Translations under genes and position numbers: made by a program
The notes under the pieces: generated by a model
What the model was told of the DNA's origin: nothing
Database searches by the model: none
What the model saw: only the letters and a program-made list of their open reading frames with translations
Assembly (NCBI GenBank): GCA_013398955.1
Contig: VWPU01008489.1
Location: forward strand, 124,001 to 188,000
Reading direction: 5' to 3'
Length of the DNA: 64,000 nt
Origin: Callaeas wilsoni
Lineage: Eukaryota; Chordata; Aves; Passeriformes; Callaeidae
In this document: in pieces, positions 26,666-38,110 of the stretch
How the letters are laid out: each line of letters starts with the position of its first letter
How positions within the stretch are numbered: the first letter of the stretch is position 1

Positions 26666-27395
26666 ATCATGTAAGTGAGGAGGATTCTGGGACTTTGGGG
26701 TAATGGAGGGGTAATACAGTGAAAAAAAATGAACATAAAAGTTTATTTTTTGGTAGCTTTGCAGTGGATTCTGTAGTGGTAACAGTGCATATGGACAAAT
26801 TTCTCTAGCTTTTGCAAAATATCGTTGAAGCTTTGGCTGTTAAAATTTCGGTGTTTTGATACTTCAATTTACTTCTTTATATTAATCTTTTTGATCTCAT
26901 TTATTTAACCTAGTGACTGAGGTGACTTGGGTTTGATTCTTAGCTGTCCATAGATATTTTTGTAGCCTCAGACCTGTAATATAGACAAACTTGGGTCTCA
27001 CTGTCCCATCAGAAATGGTTTTCCTTGGCTGCCTACCAATCCCTACGGTCTGGTCAGATGTTGAGGCTGTGAGAACTGTTCCAAGATCTCAGCTTCAGTG
27101 CTGTAAATGATACCCAGAATTCTCAGATTGAAGCACCATTATTTTTGTGGAATTTCCTCTTGCTTTTCAGAAAATACTTGCTTTCTTATGCTTTTCATTG
27201 CTACTGATCTATATTCAAGGAATACTTTATTTCTCCAGAACACAACTCAGAGCTTTTGATGGTGGACTGTTTTATGAAGGAATGATTTTACTGTTGATAC
27301 ACTGGAGGATATTTCTTTCCTCTAGTTTTGCTTATCTTTTAAAATTTTCATTGAACAATAAATGTACCTGGACTACAATGTTTTAAAGTTTGTAA
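26666..27395. other. AT-rich non-coding sequence
   Basis: Nothing recognisable. A 79-codon plus-strand frame at 27147-27386 encodes a hydrophobic, phenylalanine- and leucine-rich peptide of the kind given by T-rich DNA. It is not supported as a gene. Confidence 0.55.
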
Positions 27396-27441
27396 AGTTT
27401 GAGTTACCTGAATACTTCAGTTTGAGTTACCTGAATACTTC
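27396..27441. repeat. Exact 23-bp tandem duplication
   Basis: Two identical, directly adjacent 23-base copies occupy 27396-27418 and 27419-27441. Each begins AGTTTGAGTTACC and ends AATACTTC. The absence of any difference between the copies points to a recent event such as replication slippage. Confidence 0.95.
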
Positions 27442-27534
27442 ATGAATCAAATTAGTGTCTTCCTTGATGTCATTTGTTATATTGTACTAAAACTGGGCAG
27501 ATAACAGGTTCAAACTTTCAAAGGTCTTTAATTT

Positions 27535-27578
27535 GTTTTTTCTTCCTTTTTCTTTTTTCTTTCTCTTTCTTTCTTTTT

Positions 27579-27634
<56 letters not shown>

Positions 27635-27636
27635 TC
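27535..27636. repeat. (TTTC)n microsatellite with 15 perfect copies
   Basis: An imperfect T/C-rich lead-in (27535-27576) passes into 15 uninterrupted copies of TTTC at 27577-27636. Long, uninterrupted tetranucleotide arrays are usually highly variable in copy number. The plus-strand frame 27474-27683 runs through the array and yields a repeating Phe-Leu-Ser-Phe peptide, which is an artefact of the repeat. Confidence 0.98.
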
Positions 27637-28920
27637 CAGAAATCACATTATGCACAAGCAACATTAAAAGACTACTTTTTTAAAGATTTCAATGCACACT
27701 TTTGATAAATCTGTAAATCTGCATTTTGAGAAATACTTGAGTATGCAGCATTTCCATATGGTTATCTTCAGCTCCATAGTTTGTGATGCATTTTTTTTGC
27801 TGGAAAGTATTCGGGTTTTGAGGTACAATATTTCCACAGCACTATTATTCATGCTTTCTTATACACAGCTACACTGTGTCTTATGCAGCATGCTTATGTC
27901 TCTTGCTGTCTGCTTGTAGGTGTTAGCCAGGAAAAAAGATGCACATGCTAACAGAATTTTTTTTTCCCGGAGGAAAATATGCAAGCATAAATTTCACCAA
28001 ATTGTCTTTTATTTATGGAGGGAGAGCATCTATTACAAGTAAATATAATTTTATCTCTGTATTTTGCAAAGGACTGAAAGAAGTTAATGGAATAAATATG
28101 TATGCAAATTAACCAAATAATCATTCAGAAATCTGAGTGAAATATCAGTGTGAAAACAAGGTCTAAAGGAAATCAAATATGACAGCTTTAAAATTAGTTT
28201 TGACATCTGATAGGAATTGATATGTAAGTGGGGGAAAGGCAAGGTCAGATTCAAAACTAGGGAATAAAAAAAGACTGAACTAACAGGCCTATAGCCCTGC
28301 ATATGTTGGGGTTTGTTGGCATTAGAATCATTGCAGGGGCAGGAAGATAAGAAAGAAGACTTCAAGAGTTACCTAATATTTTTTATGTAATAAGGTATGC
28401 AAGAAAAAGAAAGTAAGTTGGAAAAACACAATTCTTTCTCAACGTTATGCATTTTTTAAACTGGACAAGAATACTCCATGCTTATAGTAAACCAAGCTGA
28501 TTGTGGATCAAATGTAGATTATTAAAGCTGAAATGCAGAACAAAAATGAACTGTAGGATGTTGCAATGGAGGCGTAAAAGGAGGTGAAAGACCATTCTAA
28601 GTTAAAGATGCTCTGAAGCATCAGGGCTATTGGTGACCTCATTGTTCATCAATATTATAATCTACGATTAGGGGAATATTATTTTAACCCCTTGCCTTCG
28701 CCGTGAACATCTGTGTAGAATTCCTTCTCTGGGCTTCTGAACACATCATGCACACTCATGTTTGCCCTGCTCTGAGTGCAAAGCTAACAATGTTGATTCA
28801 TTGTTGTGCTGATAATGCTCAATTCAGAGAAAAAAAAATAACCTTGAAAAACAATAAATTTATTTTCCTTCGAAATCTTTGTACCACGTGCAGATGTTAA
28901 TTGTTTCCTATACGATTTCT
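27637..28920. other. AT-rich non-coding sequence
   Basis: No gene or transposon was recognised. Open frames at 27692-27919 (plus) and 28084-28365 (minus) are chance-sized and unrecognised. Confidence 0.6.
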
Positions 28921-29255
28921 GTCATTTAAGTGAAGAATCCATGTGTGCCTTCCATGACCCCAAGTAGGTTGTTAGCCGCAACAGAGAAACAGGACTTCAG
29001 AGGGAGTTGCTAACCTTCACTGACTGGCCTGTCAGCCAGAGAATGATACAGAGCACCTTCAAAAGGTCCCCTAAGTAATGAGCACTAAGGAGGGTTATAA
29101 TGGGCCCATCATTAGCTCCAGCTAATATTTTGACCTAATGCCCACATATACTACAGGTGTCATGCAGGGCCACCATAGGATTAATCTGCAGGATATTTTG
29201 TGGCTGTATGATGACAACACATTTCTTCAGCATGTTTCCTGGCTTGTAAACTTTT
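28921..29255. other. Candidate conserved non-coding element
   Basis: A repeat-free block with higher GC than its flanks. It includes ATTAGCTCCAGCTAAT, a near-palindrome around an ATTAGC core, at about 29111-29126, and TAATCTGC/TAATGAGC homeodomain-type sites. No frame is open through it. The texture suggests a regulatory element, but this is an inference. Confidence 0.33.
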
Positions 29256-29370
29256 ATATATGTATGTTAAAAAATGTAAGTAAATTATGACCTCTTGCAT
29301 ATATTTTTAAATTCTTTCCTCAACCTCAGTCACCTACAGTGACCAATGAAACAAAGTACATAGCCATATT

Positions 29371-29384
29371 AAAAAAAAAAAAAA
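29371..29384. repeat. Poly(A) run
   Basis: Fourteen consecutive A residues. No retrogene or retrotransposon body can be identified immediately upstream. Confidence 0.9.
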
Positions 29385-32300
29385 TGGCAAGGCATTAAAA
29401 GCTTACCCTCTAACAAGGATGCAGCAAAATATAATTACAGCTACTAGAAAAACTCACCCTTTCTCCTATTTTGTGTTCTTTCTTTAAATTGTTTTTTGAT
29501 TGGTTTTTTTACTTTTTTTGTGTGTGTGTTTTGGTTTTTCCCCCCAAATCCTGTTACTACTTGCAATTTTGAAGAGGATGAAGACTTCTGTACATATTTT
29601 TGTGGGTCTCCTGTAATCTTATTCCCTGCCTTCCATGTAGAGTTTACTTTCATCATATATAACTTCTTTTACACCTTTCTCTAATGTGTTTGTGTTTTGT
29701 TTTACTAAACTTATTCACTTGGTCCTTCAAAATGTTGGACATTCTTGCCTTCTTACTTGATAGTAAGGATCTTAGTCATTGTGTCTGTTAAGGACCGACC
29801 TACCTTCTCAGAAGTTACACCTCTGCTTCCTTTTGTTTTGGTAGTTTCTTTACATAATTTCGTAAGGAATAGCAGTCACTTTGTAAAATGAACTAAGTGA
29901 ACATTTATATAATTTATATTCTCAACCAGATTTAGGCACAAATTCATCTGATTCCGTTTGCCTGCCCTCCTCTCAGCATGGCATAGACAGTTAAATTTTA
30001 TTAATCTGTGCAAACTGCTGAGTGAATTTCATGTGGCTGTAATTTGAAAGTCATATTGTAGAGTACATCAAATATAAAAGGATAATTCATGCAGTTTTTG
30101 CCCAATACAAAGAGACATTGAAACTTTATGATCAGCTCATTTTGTAATTGGATATTTAATATAAGAAAGGACAATATTTGACTGATAAGTACTTGCTTTT
30201 AAATTCTTTGCACAAACACCTGCCCCCCTATCCACAGCTCCATGGTTTTGTATTCTTGTATCACTTATATCACTAGCACTTGCATCCAAAATGCTGGGTG
30301 TTATTTAATTTTATAAAGATGAAGGAACAAAGATTTTGTATTCATGCTGAAGCATCAGTTATTTAAAGCAAAAATGTCTAATAAAATGCTAAAAACAGAA
30401 GTTCTTTAAAAATGACACGAATTGAGCTAAAATTTCAACTTAGCATAACAAGTGGAAAGCCTATTCTCAGATTCACTGAAATACAGAGTGCAGGCTATAT
30501 ATTTGTGTGTGTGCTCATACAGATTGTTTTTTCTTTAAATTATGTAACTGTAGAAGAACACAAGTTCCTTTTTTCTCTGGGCAGGAACTTGTTAGGAGAC
30601 AACACAGACTTCATAAAGAAGTGTTAGATGGCGGTTTAAAATCAAAGAACTAAAGCTTATTGTATTTATGACTACCTTTATAATAATTTATCGATGCACA
30701 TTTGATGCTGAAATGTTGCTAGAAATGGATTTTACATCACTATGCCAATTTAGATAACTTATTAAAGGCGCGATTGTATTTTGGAGTTGGATAATGTTAA
30801 ACTCTAAAAGGCCATAGCAAATAATTTCATTCATTGAGAAACAGCACTTAACAGAAAAGAGAAGAGAAAAGAAAGTATTTTGGATGACATTTAACTTGAC
30901 TTCATTTGGGCACGAGACCTTGAAATTCTCATATGGGCTTACTGAATACAAATCAATGTTTTGTTAGGGTTTTATTTATTTTTTTCTTCCTTTCTCAATG
31001 GGTTATTTTCAGGGACATTCAAGTAACCTCAGTGCAGTCTTTTTTTTCTTAAAAGAAAAAGAATGAAAACTTTTCTTGAGACAAAGATATTCAGTCCTTA
31101 AAATGATAAAGTCTGGTCAATCCATGTTTGTTGTTTCTTTCTCTATTGCCACTAAAAATAAATCCTTCAGGAGAACATTTCTTTAGCTCACTTTTTCATT
31201 ATTTCCAGAGGCAAAAGCTGGCAAGGCAATTTATAATTCAATTTTTGCTAAATCCACAACACCTAATATATATGTCAGGCATTTCAACAGCAGGGTACTT
31301 TGGGGATAGGTGATAAATTGTACTGATTATAAGTGCAAGCTGTTCTTCTAAAATATCATATCCAAAAGAAGGCAAGTATTATTAGGAGAATGTAATGTAT
31401 CTTTAGAATGTCCAGAAACATAAGAGATAATCACTTCATGTGAATATATTTTCCCTTGAGTTATACAGCTCAATATTAAGGTTTTACCATGGTTTTGATA
31501 GCACTCATCTGAATGGAGGGACCATCATAGATTGGTAGTCTTTCAGCAGCCACATAGCTCTTAGGCCTGCAATAATTCATTTCTCCCGAAAAATAACTTT
31601 ACTATGAAACCCAAAACATAGTCATAGTGATTTTCTGATTATATTGGGGAATGTGAAAATTCTAAATATTATTCTGTAGTATAATCTCTTGTGATCTTTT
31701 AAACAACTTTTCAGCTTTTCGGTGTATTTTCCTGTGGGGTACACATGGCTAATTGTTTATCAATACTACTGAGCAAAACCAAAAACATTCTTCATAATAA
31801 TCTTGGTTGCTAAAATAATCTGAAAATGGGGAAAAAGATACTATGTCTTGAGAACTTTCCTGTCAATTTCTGCTTTTTTAAACCAAAATTCTGTCAGTAT
31901 TATAAAGATGAGATTAACATATCAGCTGCATACACTTCGAACCAAAAACAGACAAATGTAAATGGGAGATTTGGGGAGTGATGGAAACCATTTTAATTTT
32001 ATGTTGTTGGTCTGAATTTAGCTTGGCTGATTTTGACTTAGTGGCTCAGCAGATGCTCCTTGTTTGTCTTGCCAACCGTAATTTGTATCCTGATAAGACT
32101 CTCTGAGGAACAGACTGATTTTTTGCCTTTTTTTAAAAATCAATTTAGTACACATCCTGTGCTATCATCCTGTTTTAGGCATATTTCCTTCTCTTTAGCT
32201 TTTCGGGAATTTTTTTTTTTTGCTTTAAAGGCAGGGACGTTTATTATTTTTTCAAAAACAGGAAAAAGTCACCTTAAAGGAAAGAAAATAAAATTACAAT

Positions 32301-35300
32301 TTTTATGTGCATCTAATATTAAATAAAGTGTCAATAATAAAACCAATAAGGCTTAAAGTAGAAAAAGACAGTTCCAAAAACACCCGTTCTTTCTAGTTTC
32401 TATTTGTCTGATACTTTTATTTCTCAGTTTATTTCAAATTGTGTCCTAAATTTTCTCTAGAAGTTCTCCCTATTATGAATAGTATCAGCAACCTTTTTTA
32501 GACTTGAGTGCTTCAATCCTCCTTGCCCTCAAACTCTTACTTTTTGTATCATCTAAACTCATTTAATGGAGAAGATGAACAAAAGTGGAAAACAAATGAT
32601 CGTTCATGAACCAGACCAGCTTAGCATGCACAATTGTCTGAAAGACTGATTAGATAATACCTGCAAAAGAATGGTCTGCTCTGACAGGAAAAGGAGAACC
32701 AATGTATCCAGAACACCCAATAGCTCATCTGGCAGTAAACGAGAGGTCAAAATGTCACTCTTCCAAGTCCTGCCCCTTGCGGTGCTAGAAATCTACGAAA
32801 GAAGTGCTATATCTGCTCAACAGTATTATAGGCATTCTTATAGCATGGATGGGAAATTAAAAGGGGGTGGAAGTATGGGTAGCAAAGATATATTCTCAAA
32901 GGAAAAATGAAACAAAATTGGAGAAAGATTGAAAAATACACTGCAAGGAAGTCAATGAGAAATAGATACTCTTTAAAAAGAGGCAGGGAGAGATGCTTCA
33001 AAGTATTTGAAGAAATAGCAAAGAATAAAGTAATGAAGAATCTTGAAAGTGTTTTCCCTCATATTTATTCTTTCCCTTTGAGATTCAAAAATAATTCCTT
33101 AAAAAAGGGGATAAGTGTAGTTGAGAATTGCTTGCTCATGATTGATGATACAAGGCAGGCACGGTTTCTGTTTGGCTACTTTTCTTGGGCAGAGAAGGAC
33201 ACTGTGTTATAATACCCTTCCAGATAAAGACATGCTGAAATTTGTAAGGCTGTTAGTTGAACCTTATTTCACACTGGTAAAAGCTGTTACTACAGCAAAT
33301 CAGATTGAATCAGCTATTAATAATGCAAAGATGTCATTACTTCCCAAAAGAGATTCTTAGCACAGCTTGTAGTAGAGAATAATATTTTTCATGTTATTAG
33401 AAGCAGACATAGAAGGAGACATTGTCTACTGTATGAGTTGCAAGGTTTTTGTTTTTTTTCTGAAGAGAGTTTTAAAAGGCAAAGAAAAGACACAGGCTAG
33501 AGAAGTTAAATAATCAGGTTTTTTTTCTCCTCATAATTTTCCATTAGATAAATTAAAATTTGGGCTTCCATTAACACAAAATTACTATTATGGATACATT
33601 CTTGGCCTTGAAGACCATGGTAGAGAAGAAGGTAATTTTTTCAGAGGCAATGTTTAATTTTGAACATATTTGCCTATGCCCTGATGACACTTTAAAGGAC
33701 TTGTTAGAGTCCTTATGACTTTTATGGGACAGAATTGAGGCTGGCATGTAAATATCCTCAAGCCAGTGTAAAAAGTATAGCTCTCAACCTTCTGGAATAA
33801 GAGCAGACCTTTGGTGTAAATGCAGACTTTTTACTGTTTTTCTCATTCTTGGGCTTTTTTGTGGTTTTGGGGGGTTTTTCATCCTTTTTTTTTGGTGGAG
33901 AAGGACTTATTAATTGGTGGATTTTGGGGACTGTATATCATATCTTCTACTCTTGTGTATGAATTTATACACAAAATTTAGAATTTGAACCACTGATGTA
34001 GTATTTCTGAAACTTCTTTTGCTGAGAGGGTTGAAGAAGACAGGAAGGTTGTATGCTCTTGGGAGTCTCAGGGACCTTGAATACAGGCAAAGCAAAAACT
34101 TAATATTGAAATATAGATAACTATTTTCAAAATAAATACAAATATAGCTCCTCCTGAATATTATTCTTGTTAAGTGGACTGCTAAAAATGTTACCAATTA
34201 TATGTGAGATTAAGAAAGACAATTTCAGACTTCACACAGATGATGACCTTCAGCCAGTCCCCTATTTACATGAGTTTTTTTCTATACACTCACTAAAATA
34301 AGAGTAATTGAATAAAGATCCAGTTCTTTTCTCTCTTTTTCGTAACAATCAAGAGAGTTTAGCATTGACTTTCAAAGGATTTTGCAGAAACATCCTGTTG
34401 GGTGCTCTTAAAGAGGGGGTAATACTATGTAGGAAGCAATGGATGAGGAAGACCAGCATCTGAGCAGTGTGATGGAAATGCCAAGATGCTACTAAAGTAA
34501 CCCTTTGGTCTTTGCATACTTTTCTGGTAGAAAAGAATGGACATAGAGTCTGGATCAGCCTTGTGTTCTCTAAATCTGGGCAGATGTAAATCTCATCTCA
34601 AAAAATGCGATGAGATTTTTAATGAAATAAAGCTCTTCAGGTGATGTCATGGGCCTGAAAACATATGGTAGGATCAAAAAAGCACAATTAAGGTTCTCTT
34701 AAATGACTTCCAAGTAAATATGATTTGTTTTTTAATTAGTTCAAAGGCTTCTGTAAGAGATATTCTCCTGGCTTTCCTATTACTACCGAAAGTTGAGGAA
34801 TAAACAGGAATTGTATCCATTTGAACATGGAAAATCAGGAAATTTCATACAAGGTGGTGCCCCTGTTTTGTTGCAAAAACCAGATATTTAGGGTCAAGAT
34901 TTTTGCAAGAAACATTTCAGAGTCTACTGTCATTGAGAGGGTGCAAAGAGGGAAAGATAACAAGACTGTAAATAATTTTATAATGCCGAGGAACTTTTAG
35001 CGAAGTTAAAATAAATAGACACCTTGGGCAAATGGAAATCTAACTTTCAATTACTCTAAAATAGATTCTGGCTCATTCAATCTAGCTGACACTTTGATGT
35101 GTTTAAATCCTTGCAGACGCTATGTAAGAACTGAATCCAGGCCAGCTACACCCCCTCTGTCCTTGCAAAGGCAGAAGCAGCGGAATCTCACTAGTAAGAG
35201 AAGCAGCTCTTTCAAGAAGGAAATTTGTAGATATAACATGAGCAGTGGCTGTCATTAAAAGTAAAATGACTACTTTTAGATGTTGGTGAAGGTTGTCAGA

Positions 35301-37105
35301 AGGCAAATATAGCACATTAGATTATGCAACCTACTTCTAGGATTTTTCTGTGTTTTCCTGTTTAAAACAAAATCCATGTTGTAAAAGAAGAAAAAAGGCA
35401 ATAAACACAGCATTTATTTTACTGTATTTCAACAGTAATTTCATAATCAGAGGTATCTTTAAAAATATAAACATTTCCCATTCCTACAACTGGGCATCCA
35501 TGACAGTACTCTTGCAACAAGCAACAAAACAAATAGTTTGTGTATCAAGGTATTTACAAGATGCCAGTAACAATAAAGCTTGTGCTCTCAACAAATTTTT
35601 CTGCTGTGAATTGGACACAAAAAAGTCAGGAAACATGAGGAAACCCGAAGACAGTATAATTCTAGCACTTGGTTTTAATTAAAACCTTTTTCTAGACCTT
35701 AAGCCACATGTTACTTGTATATATTATCAGGATACAGGAAAGAAGAGAAATTTCACTGAGGCTTGTTAACCCAATATTCAAGTTCAGTTAAGAGAAGAAG
35801 ACCAAACAATAAATGGGAAAGGCTGCGAAATGCAGGTGAAATTCTTTCCATGAAATCAGAATGATGGCACTTTGCAGCATGAGATTCCAAAAAGCGACCA
35901 GAGGCTTTGTAAGGAGAAATTAATTATTTTTTAATTTTCATAACATATTCTCTTGAATGTGTAAAACATCAGAAACAGACACTTATTAGATCTAAAAAGC
36001 CATCAAAAAATTTAAAATTCAATTTTTCCTGAAGAAAAAAAGGTAACTCTTTCCCAAATGAAAGTCCTGTGTAATGTGAGGTTTTTTTAGCTTTTCATTT
36101 CTACACAGTCAGTGAAGTTCAGTATTAGTATCCTAAGCTGAATTTTCTAATTGGAAAGAAAGTAAAAAAAGATTTAAAAATTCTGTGATTCATTCAGAGT
36201 GTCATGGCACTGTAACTTATTTTATAAATATTCCAGTATACAATGCAGGACTGTAGCCAAATAAAGTACTCTCTGATGGATTTGGAAGCACATAGGAAGG
36301 TGGATCAGCTGAAAAAAATTGTTATCTGAAAAAGGATTGACTTCCAAGGCTGCTTGTGAAATAGCTTTAGCAATGAAATATGTGCTAGCACAAGAAAGGA
36401 AAACCACCAGATGACAAAATGGGATGGCTAAAGTGCATGACACAACAAAACAAAAAGCTTTCCTTAAAACTCCATTGTCATAACATATTCGTCCGCTGGG
36501 TCCATGAACAAAACACTTCCCAGGAAGTGCAGTGCAAGAGCAGGAGGCTGGTGAAAGTTACAGATGGGGAAGCAAATGCAGCTGAGAGGTTCAGAATGGG
36601 GTATATAGCACAGAGCTGTGAGTCAGAGCAGCTCTGAACACCGTGCTGAGCGCGGGACGGGAAAGTGCACAGGAACAAGCATATTCTGGGACTGAGCCGA
36701 GCTGAGTACAGCTGAAGTGCTCTTACAGACAAGCTACTTTAAGAAAAAAAATGATGTCACTCTTTTTACATTGCAAAAATGTAAGCTAGCATACCCTCCT
36801 GATGGGGAGTGCAGATACAGTGATAGGGCCAGGAGAGCTAAGCTTGAGGTTAACTGAATGCCTAACATGTGTGTCCAAGTGGGAGGAAACTGTGGTGAGA
36901 CAAGAATTGAGAGAAATAATTCATTTAATGTCTGGCATGATGACTGTGAATTTCTTTAAAGACAATTTCTTTATATTGTGTAGGTTTGTGGGCTTTTGTG
37001 TCTTTATTGCTGCTGGAAAGACGTACATCTCCTTGCTAGGACTAAATTATGATCACTTCAGTTTTGTGACTATTAATCAAGAGAAGGCATTTGCGAGCCT
37101 TTCCC
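29385..37105. other. Long AT-rich non-coding stretch
   Basis: About 7.7 kb in which I recognise no gene, transposon or RNA gene. Frames up to 110 codons (35350-35682 plus) and 101 codons (32907-33212 plus) are present. Both are lysine- and asparagine-rich, as translated AT-rich DNA tends to be, and show no motif. A T- and G-rich simple stretch lies near 33830-33900. A short, somewhat GC-richer patch with a few CpGs lies at 36620-36740. Confidence 0.6.
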
Positions 37106-37109
37106 AGCC

Positions 37110-37625
37110 ACATATCCTTTGAGGGTTTTGAAAGCTATAGAATGCAGTTTGTTATCTGTCACTGCGAGGCCGTGCCAAGTTCCATGATGCAGTGAAAGCA
37201 AAGTCATACACTGCAGCTGACACTTTCCCACTGACCTCAGCTCATTGCACTGCATAAACAGAAGCTATTACAAGTCAATATGGTTCTTGGAGTGGGGCTA
37301 TGCTGAAAGGAGTGCAAGAAAGCTTTCCACGTTTCTGCAAGGTTCAAAGCGAACAATGTGCTTTTTCTGTCACATCAGCAGATGAGGCTGTCATATCCTC
37401 AGTTCACCTCATAAATAATAGGCATAGAGGACAGTTGTATAAGGCTGCAGTTCAAAAGGGTTGTAATCTGACAGCAGACACTGCCTTTCTTTGACATGCT
37501 CACCTTTAGCCATGCTTAATGGTTGGTGTGTTTCAATTTAATACTGCCCGCTTGGTGAATTGATACCCAGGCTTGTAGGCAAGGCCTTGCAAGGGGACGC
37601 CACCGGGCAAAGGATGAAAAAAAAT
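37110..37625. other. Candidate conserved non-coding element
   Basis: A mixed-composition, repeat-free block with scattered CpGs, including CTGCGAGGCCGTGCC near 37162 and GACGCCACCGGGC near 37597. It also has several GCAGCTGAC/CAGCTCA-type sites. The 64-codon frame 37300-37494 is unrecognised. It stands out from the AT-rich DNA upstream. A regulatory role is inferred and not shown. Confidence 0.3.
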
Positions 37626-38110
37626 TTTTGAGCAAAGCTTGGCAGGACTACCGCAGCTTCTGAGAGAAGAGACAATTTTGGGAGCGAGTCACCAGGCTTG
37701 GGGACCTGCCACAAACCTTGTCTGGAATGGTGGCAGATGTCGGGGAAGGGGATTGAAAGGAACTGGCTGTGGCCTCCAGGGAGCCACCACCAATCTGGAC
37801 CAATCTGGAGGTGGTGGTGGGCAGAGGGGTTGTTTTGTTTCCTTCCCCATCTCCGAAGGTAGATGTGAAGGAATGGAGAAATAAAGCAGGGATTTATTGG
37901 GAGGGAGCAGATTTACTAGGAACTGGTGGGCAGGGAAGCATTAACCTTCTGCTCCCTCTCCAAGCTGATGTGATGGTGGTGGGGTGCACAGCTCCTGTCC
38001 CTGCCTGTCTTTCTCTCAGGGTCCTCAAAACAGGCAGTGAGGCCATGGCACCCTGTACTGGGGGCATTTCATTTCCTCCCTTTCCCCCGTGATCTGCCAA
38101 CGTAAACAAC
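37626..38110. other. GC-richer block, origin unclear
   Basis: This is one of the most GC-rich stretches of the window, G-rich on the plus strand, with GGTGGTGG repeats near 37809-37821 and 37974-37984. Overlapping frames of 71 to 107 codons (37639-37884, 37769-38092 and 37894-38109) reflect the lack of stop codons in GC-rich DNA. Their glycine- and proline-rich translations match nothing I know. An AATAAAGCA at about 37880 could be a polyadenylation signal or an LTR-like feature, but no LTR ends, primer-binding site or retroviral motif were found. Confidence 0.35.

Noticed and set aside
27474..27683. 69-codon frame with a repeating Phe-Leu-Ser peptide
   Set aside because: It is the direct translation of the TTTC microsatellite.
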